Source: Littorina saxatilis
Taxonomy: Eukaryota > Mollusca > Gastropoda > Littorinimorpha > Littorinidae
Direction: 5' to 3'
Assembly (NCBI RefSeq): GCF_037325665.1
Contig: NC_090253.1
Coordinates: forward strand, 38,993,221-39,057,220
Length of the DNA stretch: 64,000 nucleotides
Numbering within the stretch: the first letter of the stretch is position 1; the number at the start of each line of letters is the position of its first letter. The notes under the pieces were generated by a model. That model did no database searches, was not told the DNA's origin, and saw only the letters and a program-made list of their open reading frames with translations. The translations under genes were made by a program, and so were the position numbers. Of the stretch, positions 1 to 42,613 are shown in pieces.

Positions 1-503
1 CACACACACAGACAGACACACACACACACACACGCACATACACAGGGCCGTAGCAGCCCTACCGGCCACTCCGGCCATGGCCGGACCAGTTTTTTGTTAA
101 AAAAAAAAAAAAAATCGTCTTCATAAGCTTCAGCGCTGTGTTAGGAGGAAGGAGGGGTCGTGACTTAGATCGCACAATGACAGCGTTAAGCGAGAAATTG
201 TCACTAATTGACATTCACAAGTGAAGACTATAGATCTAAATCTAAAGTAAAACTAAAAGGCAAACTGCGTATGCACCGACTGAGACGCATTACTGATCCA
301 CTGAGCCATCGCGTTTTGCACTGAAGAGACATCTGAGTTATCTACCTTAGTTCACGTTTTTCGTTTCCCGGGAAAAGTACCTTTTTATTTTTTTTATGGC
401 CGGACCACTTTTAGGAGCTGTGCTACGGCACTGATACACCACGACCCTCGTCTCGATTCCCCCCTCTACGTTAAAACATTTAGTCAAAACTTGACTAAAT
501 GTA
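1..503 (-). mobile_element. Copy of the TTTAGTCAAG repeat element, inverted, cut by the window edge
   Basis: The end at 434-503 is the reverse complement of the first 70 bases of the copies at 5513 and 50257: a GACGAGGGTCGTGG block followed by the self-complementary ACATTTAGTCAAG tip. The CA-rich stretch at 1-42 matches the next part of the same element. A smaller MITE (43-433) has landed between the two. The rest of the copy lies outside the window. No coding capacity. Confidence 0.75.
43..433. mobile_element. hAT-like MITE inserted in the element above
   Basis: The left end CAGGGCCGTAGCA and the right end TGCTACGGCACTG are inverted copies of each other, and each is followed inward by a GGCCGGACCA block. 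ATACAC occurs on both flanks (38-43 and 434-439), as expected for a short target duplication. CAG...CTG tips suggest the hAT superfamily, but the exact 8-bp duplication is not clean. No ORF; non-autonomous. Confidence 0.6.
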
Positions 504-1345
504 AAAAAGATTTATAAGCAGTGAAATTGTTTGAACAATGACCATTATTTAAAATGGCGGAATTAAAAAGGCTTGTTTAAAATGCAGAAACGATGGACTG
601 ACCATAATATTTTATTATTTTCAGAATTGTTGATTAGTCTCTCTCAAATCTTCCTGATCCAGGATCTTATTTGGATACAGCAATTATGACACAATTAACA
701 GGGAGTGTGTGCATAATTACTCGCAAAAGAATGGAAATATCAAATATGGTATAGCCATCCTGTAACAGTACTAACACAGCATATTTTCTGAAAGAGTCTT
801 GGGCAGACAAGATTACACTCAAACCTTATAATTATTTAATTTGCAAAAAAACAGTCATCACATAATCACACCAAATTTTATGAATGGGTACATCTTAATA
901 AGAATCTGTGTGTCACTGTATGTGCATGCAATTTTACAATGTGTGTGTTCCTATAAAAACACACACTGCGTAAACAGTACACAACAGAATAACTAGATAG
1001 ATCTATATTTTGAAGTGCACGTACACTACTCTGACATTACCACTCAGGACTTTTCGCAGATCATATTTCTGTAGTGAAATGTGAAAGGGGAGATTGTGAC
1101 AGTCGTGGGATGCGGCATGATGGCTTGTCATGGCAGTCCCCTGTTTTTGTAAGGCAAGAATTGGTGAGTGAAGCTGCGAGAAAGTACTGTTTCTTGGGCA
1201 ATTCTTGTCTCGAGGAACGCTAGGATTAGTCAAGCGAAGGCGAGGCAGCTTTTGGGTTGCTCGCTCTGCGAGAAAAAATGGTGGCCGCGCAGCTGCCAAT
1301 TCGATTGGCTGTCCAAGGCTGCTTACAGACCAGTGCAGACGGCCT
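504..1345. other. Non-coding stretch, nothing recognised
   Basis: AT-rich sequence without an ORF that looks coding, without a tRNA-like box A/B pair and without an obvious inverted-repeat element. Short overlapping frames on both strands near 1003-1365 have no recognisable protein character. Confidence 0.5.
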
Positions 1346-1349
1346 TTTC

Positions 1350-2862
1350 GTTATCAAACAAATAATGGTGTTTAATTTTCGAAGTGGATTCACAGCGCGC
1401 GGCGCGTTGTGCAGCGTTGCGATTTACAATGCGCGGCGCTACGAGGAGCGCTGCGATTCACGACGCGCGATGTATTCTGCTGTTACATTTTCTTCACAAT
1501 CGCAAAGTTTACAACAGCTACATCTATCTGATCTATTTGAGAAATAAAACTCAATAAAACGAAAAACAGAGCCCCATTTTCTCTCTCTCACTCTTTCAAC
1601 TGAGTTCACCATATATCGCTGCGCCGATGTAAAACGTGCCTAAGTTCCGGTGTAACACGAGAAAATTACTCCTACGAGATTTTTACTCCGGAGTAAACAT
1701 TTCGTACGAAAAAGTTACTCTCTTTACGAAAAAAGCACTCCCCCATTGCACGAGAAAATTACTCCCCAAGACAGGTGAGTTCCGAGTAAACATTTCGTAA
1801 AAAAATGGTACTCCCCTGACGAATAAATAACGAATAAATTACTTCACCCCAACACGAGCAATTTAACTTCCCATGCCAGGTGTACGAAATTTTTACTCCC
1901 TAGTCCCCTGTTAGTCTTGGTGGTGGAAGGGGTGGAGGGAGGGTAGCGCGACATTCGTGTGCGCGAGATCACTTACTGGCATTATCCCTTCGCCCGCATT
2001 CCATTTTTGCGTACGAGATTTTTACTGGAAGTAAAAAAAATGGGGAGTAAAAATTTCGTCGAGGGAGTAATTTTTTCGTGCCTTGGGGAGTTCTTTTCTC
2101 GTACGAAAAGTGTACTCGGAGTAAGAATTTCGTACGAAATATTTACTTCGGAGTAAATTTTTCGTGGAGTAAACATTTCGTGTTACACCGGCCTTGAATA
2201 CTTGGCAGTCATATCACTACATGTCGTTGCAATGGCTTCTACTATATGGAAAGCAGCTGAGTTTTTAAACTGGGATGACGTTTTTAAACAAGTATCCGAG
2301 TACAGTGCCGCAGAACCGCTGTTAATCGGTGTAACACCAGTTAACACTTCAGCAGCCATTTTGGAATTCGCGCATGCGCAGATCGTTTTTTTCGTGGTTT
2401 TTTTCCCCGGTTGATTAGAACGCGTATATTCAGTCTGCAGAAAGTGCAATTTTGTAGTCTTGCAGCCCTGAAGTTGCTTTTGAGTGTCCAAAGAAAGAGT
2501 GTAAAGGTTATAAGGATTACATCGGGCACACAAATACGCGATTTTACTTGTTTTTCTGGTTGATTTGAACGCATGCGCAGATCGTTTTTTTCGAGTGTTT
2601 GTTTTTTCTCCTCTTTCGGGTTCCTTCTTCGTTCCATGTAAGCGCTGGAACTGTTAACTGGTGTATAGATTCACTTGAGATAATATAATAGAGGTAGGTG
2701 CAATCAATTGTTGTTAAAAATGTTGCTGATAATCATACATGTACAAAAATAAAGCGCGTCAACAATCTGCGCTGGTGAGAGCAATAGCCGCGCTCTGGGA
2801 ATCGCTGTGCTGCACAACACGCCGCGCTCTGTGATCGCGCTCTGTGAATCGCTTGCCTTTAA
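1350..2862. mobile_element. Possible outer element with GC-rich inverted ends
   Basis: A GC-rich block at about 1385-1470 (GATTCACAGCGCGCGGCG...) reappears inverted at about 2760-2855 (GCCGCGCTCTGTGATCGCG...). The two blocks flank the fold-back element at 1646-2192 and some unassigned sequence. I read this as one non-autonomous element with a second inside it. The boundaries are approximate. Confidence 0.4.
1646..2192. mobile_element. Fold-back MITE with dense GAGTAAA / TTTCGT repeats
   Basis: The left end CCGGTGTAACACGA and right end TCGTGTTACACCGG are inverted copies. Inward of both tips, short modules built from GGAGTAAA and TTTCGTACGAAA recur many times, partly palindromic, filling most of the 547 bp. 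There is no long ORF of coding character. It resembles non-autonomous DNA transposons with subterminal repeats, but I cannot place it in a family. Confidence 0.7.
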
Positions 2863-3184
2863 TTTTTGTGTAGCTGGCCTATACACTCACTTTCTAGCCC
2901 CGCGAGTGGCTAGGCGCTAGCATGTCTCGCCATTAAGAAACACTTGTCAGTTATTGCTGAAGATAGGAAATCGTCCTCCTGTTTATGAGTATATATATAT
3001 GTACCTAAAGTAGTGGGATGTTGCCATGAGTGGTGCAATGTTTGACCCTATGCGGTCAGTCCCTCACAGACACTGACCCCAGGACTTTTGTCAGACAAGG
3101 TTTCAATCTCAGTTTTAAAGTTTGATCGCTGCCTAAAGCCGACTTTGGTCTGCAGGTTAAAAATCAGGTAGGCCTATCTGCACC
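2863..3184 (+). promoter_or_regulatory. 5' flank of the DNTTIP1 gene, promoter candidate
   Basis: This is the sequence just before the first coding ATG. A TATATATATATG run at about 2990-3001 could act as a TATA-like site, and the ATG at 3185 sits in a favourable GCACCATGA context. There is no CpG-dense block. The transcription start cannot be placed from sequence alone. Confidence 0.3.
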
Positions 3185-34813
<31,629 letters not shown>

Positions 34814-36064
34814 CTGATTGGGCGATTGATGTGGTTGATTGACAGAGCTAAGCAAGCAAGCCGACAGGTTGATACGGCTGATGTGTGATTGATTGACAGA
34901 GCTAAGCAAGCAAGCCCTTCACTCAGCTGATTGGTTGATACGGCTGATGTGGTTTGTCAATGAATCACCCTTAGCCATGCCCTTGGCGTAGCTGATTGGT
35001 CAGTGTGGTTTGATGGGTGTGGTTAATTTGGCACGCCATGGATTGATACGGCAAGTTGTGCTGTGGATAGCTCAACTGCTATCACAGTCTGGACTTATCT
35101 CATCGATCAGTGTTGGAGATGTTTCCTGTATCACCTGCGTACCTCCATGACCTGTGAGCTGACCGGTCAGTGCAGATGACCTTTCTGCAACCATTGACGT
35201 TAATGCAGCGACCGGTCAACATCGTGAGTGTATTCAGTGGATGATCCATCCAGGGTGTGATTGTCTGCTAACTTATTAAGGACAAAAATGGCATACTCCT
35301 GATATAGTCATGGAAGTGACGTCACATACCAAAAGAAAAGTGAACATTTTGAGACTCATTCAGTGTGACAACCAAGCTGACACTGGGCTAAATCTGGATA
35401 TTGACGAAGAAATATCCTGGAGCAGTAGGATGAAAGTGTCTGAGTCTGTGTTACTATGTGTTAAGAGTCCCTTCTCCGTGCGTGTCGTGGTTCACTTGTG
35501 TTGGTTGTTCGCATCATCGCTACAAGACTACAAGACTGCTTGATGTTTGATGCGGTCTGGTTGGATTTCATGTCAGCAGCACACGGTGTACGTACAGTCA
35601 GCGAGGTAGGGCAGGACAGCGAAATGCAACCACTACAGTCAGCCACAGTTTGGGTTGTTTGAGATAACAACACTCATAAGATGTGATACCTGGGCGGAAA
35701 AAAGTTCTCTTGCTGAAGACTCACTCAGAGGACAGTTGAAGGGGCTGGGCCCTCAGGAAGACGCCTAAACTGCGAGCAAGTGAAAGCGATATCTTTGAAA
35801 TTAAGAAAGGAGGGGAAAATACTCACCAAGGCGTGCAATCAGTTATGGTTCAAACAACACAGAGGATTTGTGTCTAAGCTTTACACCAAGGTGATATAGT
35901 GGGACTTTGGTTCAAGCAACGGTCAACATGCTTGTCAGACGTAGCAAAGCGATATGATGAGAGCTATGCTGCAGACAACGATGAATTTGTATAAAGGGTT
36001 CTGTTTTCATAAACTCCATTAAAAAAAAGAGGGGAGAGCAATGATATTTCACAGATGATATGAA

Positions 36065-36392
36065 TACAGTGGAGCCCCCCTTTTAAGACCTCCAAAAATC
36101 TGAGAAAACAAGGTCTTAAAAAGGAGGGAGTCTTAAAATGGGGGAAATTTTACAGAGCTTATGAACAGAAAGTCTGAATAAACAAGGTCTTAAAAAGGAG
36201 GGAGTTTTAAAATTGGGGTCATTTGACAGAGGTTAATGAACAGAAAGTCTGAATAAACAAGGTCTTAAAAAGGAGGGAGTTTTAAAATTGGGGTCATTTG
36301 ACAGAGGTTAATGAACAGAAAGTCTGAATAAACAAGGTCTTAAAAAGGAGGGAGTCTGAATTTGGGGGTCTTAAAAGGGGGGTTCCACTGTA
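36065..36392. mobile_element. TACAGTGGAACCCCCC MITE with internal 75-bp repeats
   Basis: Ends TACAGTGGAGCCCCCCTTTT and AAAAGGGGGGTTCCACTGTA are inverted copies with TA tips. A 75-bp unit beginning GAACAGAAAGTCTGAATAAA is tandemly repeated (36163, 36238, 36313). Relatives: 28214, 33964 and 62066. Confidence 0.85.
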
Positions 36393-36503
36393 TCATGTTT
36401 ATGTATGAGGACATTTTGATGTACAGTGGTACTTGCGTTTGAAAGGACATTCTAAGGACTAGCTAAAAGCGTCCCTACATTGCAGGTGGCCTGTCATGAC
36501 AGG

Positions 36504-37006
36504 TACAGTCAAACCTGTCCATAAAGACCACCCAAGGGACCAACTAAAAGTACCAGCACGGTTGGCCTAGTGGTAAGGCGTCCGCCCCGTGATCGGGAGG
36601 TCGTGGGTTCGAACCCCGGCCGGGTCATACCTAAGACTTTAAAATTGGCAATCTAGTGGCTGCTCCGCCTGGCGTCTGGCATTATGGGGTTAGTGCTAGG
36701 ACTGGTTGGTCCGGTGTCAGAATAATGTGACTGGGTGAGACATGAAGCCTGTGCTGCGACTTCTGTCTTGTGTGTGGCGCACGTTATATGTCAAAGCAGC
36801 ACCGTCCTGATATGGCCCTTCGTGGTCGGCTGGGCGTTAAGCAAACAAACAAACAAACAAACAAACAAACAAACAAACTATAAGTGGTCTTTATAGACAG
36901 GTGGTCGTCATGTAAAGGTGATTTGAAAGGAAAGAAACCTGTCAGGGTTTCTTTGGGGTGGTCGTTATTAATATTAAAGGCTGTCCCAAGGGCAGGTTTG
37001 ACTGTA
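36504..37006. mobile_element. TACAGTCAAACCTGTCC MITE (middle element of the nest)
   Basis: Ends TACAGTCAAACCTGTCC and GGGCAGGTTTGACTGTA are inverted copies with TA tips. Inside, GACCACCCAAGGGACC and GGTCTTTATAGACAGGTGGT also mirror. A SINE interrupts it. Confidence 0.85.
36555..36878 (+). mobile_element. tRNA-derived SINE (inner element of the nest)
   Basis: The head AGCACGGTTGGCCTAGTGGT carries box A, and GGTTCGAACCCC is an intact box B. The body ends GGTCGGCTGGGCGTTAAGC and a (CAAA)n tail of about 38 bp. The tRNA-like head is well preserved, suggesting a young insertion. Confidence 0.92.
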
Positions 37007-37504
37007 TATTTGTGTCGTGGTAATAGACAAAGGGACCTCAGAAGGTGTCCTTTACTTGAAGGTGTCCATTTATTTGAAGGTCCTTATACATGGCAGGCAC
37101 CACTGTACACAATGTAATGCCCTGTCTCTCTTCAATACATATAGAGCCTAAGAGGGGACGGCAGCTCATTCTGTGACAGAATTCCCGGTGTTCTCTGTCT
37201 TTTTTTGAAAGGATTTCTCCGATTGTGTGCTAAAACTCAACAGCGAAATCTGCAAGTGGAGAAGTTACGACAAACATTGCAGCACATGGTAGATTATAAA
37301 TCGGCTGAAACAGTCGGATGGAAAGGGCAACATGTTTGTAGTACATGTAAACGTATTTTTTATTCAGTGTTTGTGTTAATGTGAGGCATGTTCAGTACAT
37401 GTTCATGTGTTTTAAGCTCTCTCGGATACAGTGATAGTTTGCGTTAGCGTCGTTGTACACCACAATTTATCAGTGTTGTAAGGAGCAAGAGAGGGAGTGC
37501 ACAT

Positions 37505-37541
<37 letters not shown>
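37505..37541. repeat. (GA)n microsatellite
   Basis: A GA run of about 36 bp. Confidence 0.95.
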
Positions 37542-37546
<5 letters not shown>

Positions 37547-37946
37547 TGGAGAAAGATATTATATATATATGCCTGTAAAACACAAGAGCAAAATTGACAA
37601 ATATATTTACCTAGCTGCACCTATTCTTTTTCATATATATATATGTAAAAATGTACATCAAGTATTGTTATTATCACTGTGAGCTGTTTGTTTGTTTGTT
37701 TGTTGTCTCTTTAGCATGGATAACACACCACTATTTGAGACTAAACTCAACATGTAATCTAGGAAGCTTTACTCACTTATGTAGTGTACTGCTACAACTA
37801 CTAGTACTAGACTAATGAGATATTCACTATGATTTTGTTTGTAAATAGTGTGCATATTATGTACAGACTGTACATCTATTCTATGTTTGAAACCTTTGTC
37901 TGTGATCTTTTCATTTTTGCTGTCTCGGTAGATCGACTGTATCCTG

Positions 37947-37952
37947 AATAAA
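37947..37952 (+). terminator. Polyadenylation signal candidate
   Basis: AATAAA in TCCTGAATAAAGCTTG, downstream of a GT-rich segment and outside any recognised repeat. Best first candidate for the end of DNTTIP1 transcripts. Confidence 0.5.
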
Positions 37953-38129
37953 GCTTGTTAAATTAGGATTCCTTGAAGTGCAAATATGAATATGGCAATA
38001 TGGCATGCAGACATAATAGCTCTGAAACTCCACACAGAAGAATGTGGATGTGTCAGATAGATTAAGACAGACTGTTTAATTTTGTAACTTGAGGGTTATG
38101 CTACTTCTGCCTTGGTTGCCAGGTAATAT

Positions 38130-38545
38130 ATATATATATCCATGACAACAAAAAAAGAGACACCACCACCAACAACAACAACAGTGTAAAATTCGCAGTT
38201 GGGGCTAGCCACGCAGCAGAATAAAAATGAGTCATAGATATCCATGGCAATAAAAGAGACACCACCAACAACAACAACAACAGTGTACAATTCATTCTCA
38301 GTTGAGGCTAGCCACGCAGCAGAATAAAAATGAGTCGTAGGCAAATATCCATGGCAAAAAAAAGAGACGCCACTACCACCAACAACAACAGTGTACAATT
38401 CATATTCAGTTGGGGCTAGCCACGCAGCAGAATAAACAGGAGTCATAGATATATATATATCCATGGCAAAAAGCAAGAAAAAAACAACCTTGCCAACAAC
38501 AATAGTAGGGCGAAATTCATATTCAGTTGGGGCTAGCCATGACAG
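38130..38545. repeat. Tandem repeat of about 105 bp, four units
   Basis: Units contain ATATCCATGGCAA, GAGACACCACCA, (CAA)n CAGTGTACAATTC and GGGGCTAGCCACGCAGCAGA. The open minus-strand frame across it is an effect of the repeat. Confidence 0.9.
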
Positions 38546-38760
38546 TGTCAACTGTCCGTCCTAGCACAATAACAATGCGCAGAGAATCAGTACATTTATA
38601 CAAATTACATACATGTACAATACAATACCGCCACATGCACGACATTGCAGTCGCTTTGTGAGCAATTTTCCACTGCTGATATGTCAATGAGACAAACTTT
38701 TTGTGAAACTGTTGGAAGGCACACATAAGAAGGGACAGAACTTCAACGTGACGCCATTAT

Positions 38761-38904
38761 CATGGGTGGGATTCTTCTGGTAAATGCCGGAAATCCGGAA
38801 TCGATTATGGCCTTTTTTTTTCTCTTTGCCCCTGGACCCCACTGGCCCCCAGAACCCCCCTTAAAATTCTTCAGGATTCATGGCATTGTTCAGTCCCACC
38901 CATG
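38761..38904. mobile_element. Second copy of the CATGAGTGGGATTC MITE
   Basis: Ends CATGGGTGGGATTCTTCTGG and TTCAGTCCCACCCATG; interior ATGCCGGAAATCCGGAATC and TTCTTCAGGAT as in 11553-11775. Confidence 0.75.
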
Positions 38905-39516
38905 CATTATTCACGTTGTCATATCTTCTTGGACGTTGTTTGGCTTTTTACATCACAGATTTCACTTTGGAAGAGAAATTCAAGAAAGGTCACCTTGGAT
39001 TGTATAGTTGTATTTCGATCGTTAAGAGAGGATACCACCCGACCACTATGAATCTGCATCTTTATCGCTTTATGTTTCGCAAAACACATAAAGTTTGCTG
39101 TATTTGTATATATATATGTTCATGAGGTAGCTTTGCACGGCATATTCTGTGCACATATATTTGCTGTTCTCATACCACAGTGCAGATTTATAGAATGTTT
39201 TTCTTCATGTTAATTTTTGTTAACAATACTTTAGTGGTAGTTTTCTGATACATTTACCACAATTATTTCTAGTGTTTAAGTGTGTATGATTAGAAATAAT
39301 GAGTGTGTGGATATGGCTCACCTCAATTTGAATTATTGCAAAATGTAGATGCTTAGTAGGTTTTTAACATAGTCATGAACCTACGTTCTTTTGTAAGGCA
39401 TTTTTGTTTTGTTTCTCTCTATCGTGATATCAAGGTTTTCCAGGGCGTTCATTGTTATAATTGTGTCATTCAACAGAAGAATTTGGTATTGTTTATGACT
39501 TTATAATCACAAAGTT

Positions 39517-39522
39517 AATAAA
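39517..39522 (+). terminator. Alternative distal polyadenylation signal
   Basis: AATAAA in AAGTTAATAAACTTTTT, followed 20 nt later by a GT-rich CTGTGTG. The 1.5 kb between the two signals has the AT-rich look of a UTR. Confidence 0.35.
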
Positions 39523-39852
39523 CTTTTTATCCCAGCAGCTCTGTGTGAAGACTATTAGTGATATTGTTGAGAATATTTGAGTTACCATTACTTACATTAC
39601 CTTTACCCTAGATATGTATGATAAAAGGCTGAAGGAGGTTTGGTGTAATGGGATTTTGGATGGCAGCTATCGGTGTAACGTTGTTCTGGTCTGTTAAATA
39701 TGTACAGGTCAGTCTGTGTTGAACAAATTAAATGGCAGTGTGAATGTGATTGTTTCGGAAACCAAGACAGCATTGTTGAACTTTGATCTTTAGTCTCTCC
39801 CCCCCCCCCCTCTCACCCACCCACCCACTCACTTTTCTGTTGATAAAAGGCA

Positions 39853-39928
39853 CTGTGTGTGTGTGTGTGTGGTGTGATGTAACTAAGTGATTTATTAATC
39901 AGATGTGCGAAAATGTTTTGTGTGTGTG

Positions 39929-39965
<37 letters not shown>

Positions 39966-40141
39966 GTATGTGTGTGTGTGTGTTATGTATGTGTGTGTGT
40001 GTGTGTTATGTATATGTGTGTGTGTGTGTTATGTATATGTGTGTGTGTATGTGTGTGTGTGTTATGTATATGTGTGTGTGTGTGTGTGTGTGTTATGTGT
40101 GTGTGTGTTATGTGTGTGTGTGTGTGTCGTGTGTGTGTGTA
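39853..40141. repeat. (GT)n arrays with TTATGTAT spacers
   Basis: A short GT run, then about 225 bp of (GT)n regularly broken by GTTATGTAT. Frames here are repeat artefacts. Confidence 0.95.
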
Positions 40142-40372
40142 AGTCGCTGATGTACATGTGCAACACAAAAGAAAGACATGTTTAGAAGAAGTTCTTTAAG
40201 AAAGATCATCTGGAAAATGCTGTTCATGATTCTTTACATTTTGATTCTCGGATGCTTTTGAACTTGTAAAAATAACAAATGAAAAATGTTGTCCTCTCTC
40301 TTTTTGTTTCCTGCATTTTGGCAAATATCTGTTTGATAGGAGAAGGAGTATCATACTACAGTAACCCCCCGC

Positions 40373-40409
40373 GGGTTAGGGGGAAGAATTTACCCGATGC
40401 TCCCCAGAT
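40373..40409 (+). mobile_element. 5' fragment of the CCCCCGCGGG SINE
   Basis: Matches the first 37 bases of the element at 14779. It breaks off before AAGACAAGATAAGATAAAAC. Confidence 0.75.
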
Positions 40410-40830
40410 AAGACAAGATAAGATAAAACGACACATACACAAGGTAATTACACAGGTTCCCCTGAGAGCACCTCTTAACTATGACAAGTTCTGTTAGTTT
40501 TCACTTTCCCATTTCAGTTTTTTGTCCCCAATACACATGCATGTTGTCTTAGTCTCCCCGGAGGAGAAATCGCAGAACATTGCCAGGGTCAGGTGTCATT
40601 TTAGACTTTACTATCATCAAGTTATTGAATAGAAGGAAGGAGAAGTATGCCTGTTTGTGTGTGAGTGTAGGAGAGGGGGCAGGAAGAAAGATTTAGAAGA
40701 AAAGATGTTGGAAAGGTAGATAAAGAAAAAAAAACCTGAAGTAGAGATCAACGATTAGTGGGACTTAACCCTTTAATGGCGAATGATGGCAGCAATCTAA
40801 GGTTTAAGAGTGACCAGTTGCAACATTTCG

Positions 40831-41072
40831 TCTTCTTCGTTCAACTCCCACGTTCACTCATGTTTTTGCATAAGTGGGCTTTTACGTGTATGACAGTTTT
40901 TACCCCGCCATTCAGGCAGCCACACTCCGATTCCAGGGGAAGCATGCTGGGTATTTTTGTGTTTCTATAACCCACTGAACTCTGACATGGATTACATTAT
41001 CTTTTCAGTGCGCACGTGGTCTTGTGCTTGGACAGCTTGCGTGTACACACGAAGGGGGATAAGCCACAAGCA
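40831..41072 (-). mobile_element. Partial SINE, same family as 34091-34466
   Basis: Contains AGCATGCTGGGTATTTTTGT, CTGACATGGATTACA and GCACGTGGTCTTGTGCTTG in the same order as the copy at 34091. The tRNA head is missing. Confidence 0.8.
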
Positions 41073-41089
41073 GGTCTGCACATCGTTGC

Positions 41090-41345
41090 AACATTGAATA
41101 TTATTCAAGGTACGGGTTGGTCCGTAGCACCATCAGTTGCGTGCGGTCTTTGTTACCGGTTTCGACACTTATCAGCCTGGGTTCGAGGCCCAGGTAGGGT
41201 GTTGAATTGTTCTGTATTTCCCAGAGTCAGTGTTGAGTGCACACTCTAAGGGGATTGAATCTTACGACTCCAAAAGGACTGAATTGCGCATGTTAAAGAT
41301 TCTGAGTATCAAGCAAAAGTCTAGGGACGAGCACTCATACCCTTG
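41090..41345 (+). mobile_element. Probable degraded tRNA-derived SINE
   Basis: A box B-like GGGTTCGAGGCCC at about 41170 and CATGTTAAAGATTCTGAG downstream recall the body of the SINE at 21420 (ACGTTAAAGATCTTGG). The box A end is not recognisable. Confidence 0.4.
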
Positions 41346-41639
41346 ATGACAGTGTCATGCAGCCCCTGTGGCAGGGTAAACAAATGGTGTGACATGCAAC
41401 ACTCTCACCATGAGGTGGTAGATGAGGCTGGGCCTAATAGATGCCAATATTTTGTCCAATTAAAAAAACACTGTACATGTGATGTGATATATGTTGTGGT
41501 TGTTGACGGAAGTCCTAGTGTGGTTTTCAACTACATGTAACAGTTAACATTATATATGAGATTTGCACTTGATGGCAGCCATTGTTTCTTGTGAGATTTG
41601 TCCTTGTACAATTGTGTTTTGAACGAAGGGAAGGAACTC

Positions 41640-41642
41640 TGT

Positions 41643-41673
<31 letters not shown>

Positions 41674-41679
41674 GGGGGT
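41640..41679. repeat. (GT)n plus poly-G tract
   Basis: Eighteen bases of GT followed by about 21 G. Confidence 0.9.
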
Positions 41680-42182
41680 GCAGAAAGAAGAAAGAGTCTA
41701 AATGGGTGTTCTTTTTTAGGTTAAAAAAAACACCACCTCATATTTACCTAAAAAAATATATTGGCGTATTTGACATTAATTTTGGTGTAAGGAGCTATCA
41801 TTTAATGATTTATATCTGAATTGACTGTGCTGGCTGTCAATTTCAAATAGACAATACATAGCTGTAATGCGTTTAAATGTCACTACATTATGTAATTTTT
41901 GTCTAATGTCTTTTGAAAGAGATTTTCATCGAACGATGATGTTGTCATGCTATAATCATAACTATGATGAGTTACAATAAACAATGATGTTTGACATTTT
42001 CTCAGCAGTGTGCGCGTGTGTTTTGTTTTTTTGCGTGTGTGTGTGTTTGGTACAGGCAGACAAGCTGACACAGTATTCCCCCTTTCACAAAAGCTGCTCT
42101 GCAGAGTTGTCTGCCGGCCTTGAGCATTGAGCTATTTATAGCTCAAAGGTTCAATGGCTGCGCGGCAGCATAAAACACGCCC

Positions 42183-42400
42183 CACTTTCCTGCCAGTTTC
42201 TTCGGGGACTGGCTCGGCCACACTCAACATTCTCCGTATTTGAATGGTCGGGATGTGTGTCCACGGCGACGATTGGCTTGCGCGGCAGTCCTCACCACGC
42301 CTCTCTTCTTGCCCACATCTTTGGGGATCGGATCGGCAACACTCGACATTCTCCGTAGTTGAATGGTCGGGGTGTGTGTCCGTGGCTACGATTGGTCGCG
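42183..42400. repeat. Duplicated 120-bp block upstream of the minus-strand ORF's 3' side
   Basis: CTCAACATTCTCCGTATTTG and CTCGACATTCTCCGTAGTTG head two copies that continue AATGGTCGGG...TGTGTGTCC. The copies are diverged. They may be terminal or regulatory repeats of the mobile element carrying the next ORF. Confidence 0.6.
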
Positions 42401-42613
42401 ATAGCATGCCAGTACCGACGTGAGGGGACCTCCCACGATTCGGCCGGGCCAGCGCGCCGCGTGTATCATAACCACCCACAGTGTAAATAAAACCCGTCCT
42501 CCGGTAAGAAAAAGCTCGTTCTCTTTTATATTGTAAAACCGCGCGGTACTCTAATAATTTTTAGTACTTGTGTATTAACTTATATGTGTATGAATGAAAA
42601 AGTTCTGTGTTGT

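Larger units (their letters stand above)
36422..37107. mobile_element. TACAGTGGTAC MITE (outer element of a triple nest)
   Basis: Starts TACAGTGGTACTTGCG and ends GGCAGGCACCACTGTA. Between these halves sits a second MITE (36504-37006). Same family as 30538-30724. Confidence 0.8.
34814..37970 (+). other. DNTTIP1 3' UTR candidate
   Basis: No exon-like structure follows the stop. Near the start a GATTGACAGAGCTAAGCAAG block occurs twice (34838 and 34889). Two MITE clusters (36065 and 36422) lie within it. The first well-placed AATAAA outside a repeat is at 37947. If the later signal at 39517 is used, the UTR would be about 4.7 kb. Confidence 0.5.

Noticed and set aside
36555-36627. Possible functional tRNA gene
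   Set aside because: A and B boxes are good, but the sequence continues into a SINE body with a (CAAA)n tail and lies nested in a MITE; it is a SINE head.
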